Shown here piece after piece: positions 60,953 through 64,000 of a stretch of DNA of 64,000 nucleotides (the stretch's first letter is position 1; the number at the start of each line of letters is the position of its first letter). The notes under the pieces are model-generated. The model made no database searches and was not told the origin of the DNA. It worked only from the letters and a program-made list of their open reading frames with translations. Source of the stretch: an uncultured Bacteroidales bacterium (GTDB taxonomy: Bacteria > Bacteroidota > Bacteroidia > Bacteroidales > Muribaculaceae); contig CADCFN010000008.1 of NCBI GenBank assembly GCA_902800715.1, forward strand, positions 1-64,000, given 5' to 3'. The position numbers were made by a program, and so were the translations under genes.

Positions 60953-61966
60953 TTAGAGTCCCAGTAGTTTCTTGCTGCGAGTGAAGACCTGTTGGTCCTT
61001 GATTCTCTTTAACTGGTCAAGCAGCCACTCGGTGCTCACCTCCTTATAACCAACCACCATGCCTTTTGTCAACTGGCTGTCAGGGTGTTCACAGCACCAC
61101 CGCATGAATCTATCGGTGTCACGGTAGAAGAATACATCTACCAGTATGGTGAAATCGCCAAGCAGTTGCTTGGGTTCGGTGATGGTGCCTTTAGCCCCTT
61201 CAAGAAAAGCGTTCAAGCGGTCATACACGGTAGTGTCGCTCAATGGAGTCCATGAGAACACTTCCAGTTGTCGCTTGTCGCGCCAGTAGTTGGTCAGCAG
61301 TGTCGTGTCGGCACTAAAGACGGTGCCGATTTTGCCGATGGTGAAGATGCCATCATTACCGATTGTGACGGGTATCTCGTTGTGGATAAACCACAGGGTG
61401 GAGTCGGCGTCCACGCCGTCGCGCTGCACATTGTAGGAAACCCAACGGCTGATGTTGATGGGTTTGCCCCACTTGTCGGGCATGACCATACGCATCGAGT
61501 CGATACCCATGTGGCGCGTATGCTCGTCGACGTCGTCCCAGTAGGACAGGTTCACTGCACCGCCGCACTCACCCAGGCGCATGAAGTCAATCAAGCCGTC
61601 CTTGCCGTATGTTGCCAGCCAACCTGTGCGCATGTCGCTGTAAGACGTATGTCCCAACAGCAGAGTAATGCCCTTGTCAGGGTAGTCCTTCATGCCCCAC
61701 ACACTTACAATTGTGTTCATTGTGTCCACATACATCATCTTGTCAATGCCAATGGCCTCACAGGTGGCCAGGTCGAGAAACATGTGGGGAAAATTCTCGC
61801 CATCGTTGTCATAGCGGAGGTCATTGCTGCTAAGCATCAGCGAGTCGTCGCAGATGCCCGCATTGCACAAGAAGTCGTGACCGTTGTTGATGCTGTCGCC
61901 CGGTTGCCACTTGTTCGTGCAAGAAACAATGGCTAATGCCAGGATAATTAAAACAAAATGTCTCAT
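60953..61966 (-). CDS. Lipoprotein of unknown function
   Basis: 337 residues. The signal ends in a lipobox (ALAIVSC) with Asn/Lys after the cysteine. The rest is a soluble mixed domain with several cysteines (DFLCNAGICDDS, LGECGG, MRWCCEHPDS). I recognise no family or active site. It lies downstream of ettA on the same strand, separated by a heptad tract. No TAnnTTTG box is seen, so it may be read through from ettA. Confidence 0.75.
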   Translation of the reverse strand: MRHFVLIILALAIVSCTNKWQPGDSINNGHDFLCNAGICDDSLMLSSNDLRYDNDGENFPHMFLDLATCEAIGIDKMMYVDTMNTIVSVWGMKDYPDKGITLLLGHTSYSDMRTGWLATYGKDGLIDFMRLGECGGAVNLSYWDDVDEHTRHMGIDSMRMVMPDKWGKPINISRWVSYNVQRDGVDADSTLWFIHNEIPVTIGNDGIFTIGKIGTVFSADTTLLTNYWRDKRQLEVFSWTPLSDTTVYDRLNAFLEGAKGTITEPKQLLGDFTILVDVFFYRDTDRFMRWCCEHPDSQLTKGMVVGYKEVSTEWLLDQLKRIKDQQVFTRSKKLLGL

Positions 61967-61980
61967 ATTCGATGATATTG

Positions 61981-62116
61981 GTTTTCAGTTTTCAGTTTTC
62001 AGTTTTCAGTTGTCAGTTGTCAGTTTTCAGTTTTCAGTTGTCAGTTTTTAGCGGATGCCAACTATCAACTATTAACTATTAACTATTAACTATTCTCTTT
62101 TAACTATTAACTGTCA
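61981..62116 (+). repeat. AGTTNNN heptad tract with an inverted half
   Basis: About ten units of AGTTTTC/AGTTGTC type (61981-62050) are followed by an inverse run of AACTATT units (about 62060-62116). The two halves converge, the only such case in the window. The last units run into the 3' end of ettA. Confidence 0.8.
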
Positions 62117-63801
62117 AGTTTCCTGTAGCGAACGCGGGTGGGCTCTTCCTTGCCCAGGCGCTTGAGTTTGTGCTCCTCATATTCGCTGTAACTGCCCTCG
62201 TAGAAATAGACGTTGCTATTGCCTTCAAAGGCGAGGATGTGGGTGCAGATGCGGTCCAGGAACCAGCGGTCGTGGCTGATGACTACAGCACAGCCGGCGA
62301 AGTCTTCAAGACCTTCCTCCAGGGCTCGCAGGGTGTTCACGTCGATGTCGTTGGTGGGCTCATCGAGCAACAGGACGTTGCCTTCCTCTTTGAGTGCCAA
62401 TGCCAGTTGCAGGCGGTTGCGCTCACCACCCGAGAGCACGCCACACTTCTTCTGCTGGTCTACGCCGCTGAAGTTGAAGCGTGACAGGTAGGCGCGGGCG
62501 TTCACGTCACGTCCGCCCATGCGCAGCAGTTCCACGCCACCCGAAATGACCTCATAGACGGTCTTGTCGGGGTCGATGCTGGTGTGCTGCTGATCAACAT
62601 AGACAGCCTTGACGGTCTCGCCGACCTCGAACACGCCACTGTCGGGCTTCTCCAGGCCCATAATCAGGCGGAACAGGGTGGTCTTACCGGCGCCGTTGGG
62701 ACCGATAACACCCACGATGCCGTTGGGGGGCAATGTGAAGTTGAGTTCGTCGAACAGCAGTTTGTCGCCATAGGCCTTAGCCACGTGCTGTGCCTCGATG
62801 ACCTTGTTGCCCAGACGGGGACCGTTGGGGATGAAGATTTCGAGTTTTTCCTCTTTCTCCTTGACGGTCTCGTTCAACAGCTTGTCGTAACTGTTCAAGC
62901 GCGCTTTTCCTTTGGCCTGACGGGCCTTGGGAGCCATGCGTACCCACTCGAGCTCGCGTTGCAGGGTCTTCTGGCGCTTGCTCTCGGTTTTCTCTTCCTG
63001 GGCAAGTCGTTGGGTCTTCTGTTCCAGCCAGCTGCTGTAGTTGCCTTTCCAGGGAATGCCCTCGCCGCGGTCAAGTTCCAGAATCCAGCCAGCCACGTTG
63101 TCGAGGAAGTAGCGGTCGTGAGTCACGGCGATGACCGTGCCCTCGTATTGCTGCAGGTGCTGTTCCAGCCAGTCGATGGACTCGGCATCAAGGTGGTTGG
63201 TCGGCTCATCGAGCAGCAGGACGTCGGGTTTCTGCAACAGCAGGCGGCACAGCGCCACGCGGCGACGCTCACCACCGCTCAGGTGCTCTGTCAACTGGTC
63301 GCCCTCGGGGCAGCGCAGCGCGTCCATAGCGCGTTCCAGCCGATTGTCCAGGTTCCACGCGTCGGTAGCATCGATGATGTCCTGTAATTCGGCTTGACGG
63401 GCAAATAGTTTGTCCATCTTTTCGGGATCCTCATAGTACTCGGGCATGCCGAACTTGAGGTTGATTTCCTCAAACTCCTTCAACGTGTCCACCACGTGCT
63501 GCACACCTTCCTGCACGACCTCCTTGACGGTCTTGGTCGGGTCGAGCTGCGGGTCCTGGGGCAGATAGCCCACGGTATAACCTGGGGCGAAAACCACCTG
63601 GCCTTGATATTGCGTTTCCAGACCAGCGATGATTTTCATCAGCGTAGATTTACCCGCACCGTTCAAACCGATGATACCGATTTTGGCACCATAGTAGAAC
63701 GAGAGGTAAATGTTCTTGAGAATCTGTTTCTGGTTCTGCTGGATGGTTTTGCTCACGCCCACCATCGAGAAGATGATTTTTTTATCGTCAACTGTTGCCA
63801 T
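62107..63801 (-). CDS. ettA: Energy-dependent translational throttle protein EttA (ABC-F)
   Basis: 564 residues with two ABC domains and no membrane part. First domain: GLNGAGKST, LSGGERRRVALC, LLLDEPTNHLDAES. Second domain: GPNGAGKTT, LSGGERNRLQLA, LLLDEPTNDIDV. The linker is of ABC-F type. EttA binds the ribosomal E site and gates the first elongation step according to ATP/ADP level. Standard length and start. The gene upstream (partial at the window edge) ends 47 bp before it. Confidence 0.94.
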   Translation of the reverse strand: MATVDDKKIIFSMVGVSKTIQQNQKQILKNIYLSFYYGAKIGIIGLNGAGKSTLMKIIAGLETQYQGQVVFAPGYTVGYLPQDPQLDPTKTVKEVVQEGVQHVVDTLKEFEEINLKFGMPEYYEDPEKMDKLFARQAELQDIIDATDAWNLDNRLERAMDALRCPEGDQLTEHLSGGERRRVALCRLLLQKPDVLLLDEPTNHLDAESIDWLEQHLQQYEGTVIAVTHDRYFLDNVAGWILELDRGEGIPWKGNYSSWLEQKTQRLAQEEKTESKRQKTLQRELEWVRMAPKARQAKGKARLNSYDKLLNETVKEKEEKLEIFIPNGPRLGNKVIEAQHVAKAYGDKLLFDELNFTLPPNGIVGVIGPNGAGKTTLFRLIMGLEKPDSGVFEVGETVKAVYVDQQHTSIDPDKTVYEVISGGVELLRMGGRDVNARAYLSRFNFSGVDQQKKCGVLSGGERNRLQLALALKEEGNVLLLDEPTNDIDVNTLRALEEGLEDFAGCAVVISHDRWFLDRICTHILAFEGNSNVYFYEGSYSEYEEHKLKRLGKEEPTRVRYRKLDS

Positions 63802-63848
63802 AATAGTTGTTATATAATTGAGTTTTCCTTATTTGAGTTCTGTATCGA

Positions 63849-64000
63849 TTACAAGTGCTTGGTCAAGGGGGTATCGTCCCATGAACCGACTATGGTGGTG
63901 AACCACAGGCGTGCGTCGGGGTCTTGCAGACGGTTGATTTCCTCGAGCAGGGCGGGACGCTCGTCACGGGGGACCTTGAAATAGGGCAGGAGGCGGTTGT
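63849..64000 (-). CDS. 3' end of an unidentified gene, cut by the window edge
   Basis: The last 50 codons only, reading NRLLPYFKVPRDERPALLEE and later LWFTTIVGSWDDTPLTKHL, then TAA. The frame is open to the window end and uses codons like its neighbours. I do not recognise the family from this fragment. Same strand as ettA and possibly co-transcribed. Confidence 0.6.
   Translation of the reverse strand, partial: NRLLPYFKVPRDERPALLEEINRLQDPDARLWFTTIVGSWDDTPLTKHL

Overview
The window is bacterial and points clearly to the order Bacteroidales. The evidence is paired SusC/SusD genes, FecI/FecR-type sigma/anti-sigma pairs, GH97 enzymes, DUF4974 and DUF4369 domains, and promoters of the Bacteroidetes type (TTTG, about 20 bp, TAnnTTTG) at more than ten places. 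Dockerin-like tails on secreted proteins and many short intergenic repeats suggest a gut Muribaculaceae or Prevotellaceae member. This placement is inference: the window holds no rRNA or tRNA gene that I can see.

Layout. 1-3.5 kb (minus): an ECF sigma factor, a truncated FecR-like protein and an outer-membrane beta-barrel receptor whose frame is broken by what looks like an internal deletion. 3.7-6.0 kb: a first GH97 alpha-glucosidase. 6.5-11.8 kb (minus): housekeeping genes asd, argB, prfB and a fatty-acyl-CoA ligase, separated by repeat tracts. 12.1-24.4 kb (plus): a starch-utilisation locus made of a secreted GH13 amylase with starch-binding and dockerin-like modules, a SusR-type regulator, SusC, SusD, a lipoprotein with three starch-binding modules, and a second GH97. 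24.6-34.3 kb (minus): two giant secreted proteins built from chitobiase C-terminal-like repeats. 34.9-38.8 kb (minus): a cysteine desulfidase family protein, a GxxExxY protein and DsbD. 39.0-50.3 kb (plus): sigma/FecR, SusC/SusD, two TlpA-like thiol oxidoreductases, a membrane protein, thioredoxin reductase and a DUF3784 protein. 50.5-54.4 kb (minus): a CapA-like protein, ffh, panD, panC. 54.5-64 kb: two ECF sigma operons with membrane partners, a GHL10 glycoside hydrolase with a dockerin-like tail, a lipoprotein, ettA and the 3' end of one more gene.

How it works together. In the starch locus the amylase and GH97 cut alpha-glucans while SusC/D and the lipoprotein bind and import them. The promoters of the amylase-susR operon and of susC share a colinear set of elements (two GATTTT boxes 67 bp apart, TTCAGT at +44, the -7 box at +114). 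This suggests one regulator, most simply SusR, acting at both and feeding back on its own operon. The 34.9-50 kb region has a thiol/redox theme (cysteine desulfidase, DsbD, two TlpA proteins, TrxB) around a FecI/FecR-controlled SusC/D pair.

The least explained content is non-coding: AGTTNNN heptad tracts at eight loci, hairpin elements whose stems covary between copies, 42-bp tandem hairpin units, a nested palindrome, a MITE-like element, and a 28-bp element built on CGCTAAG.
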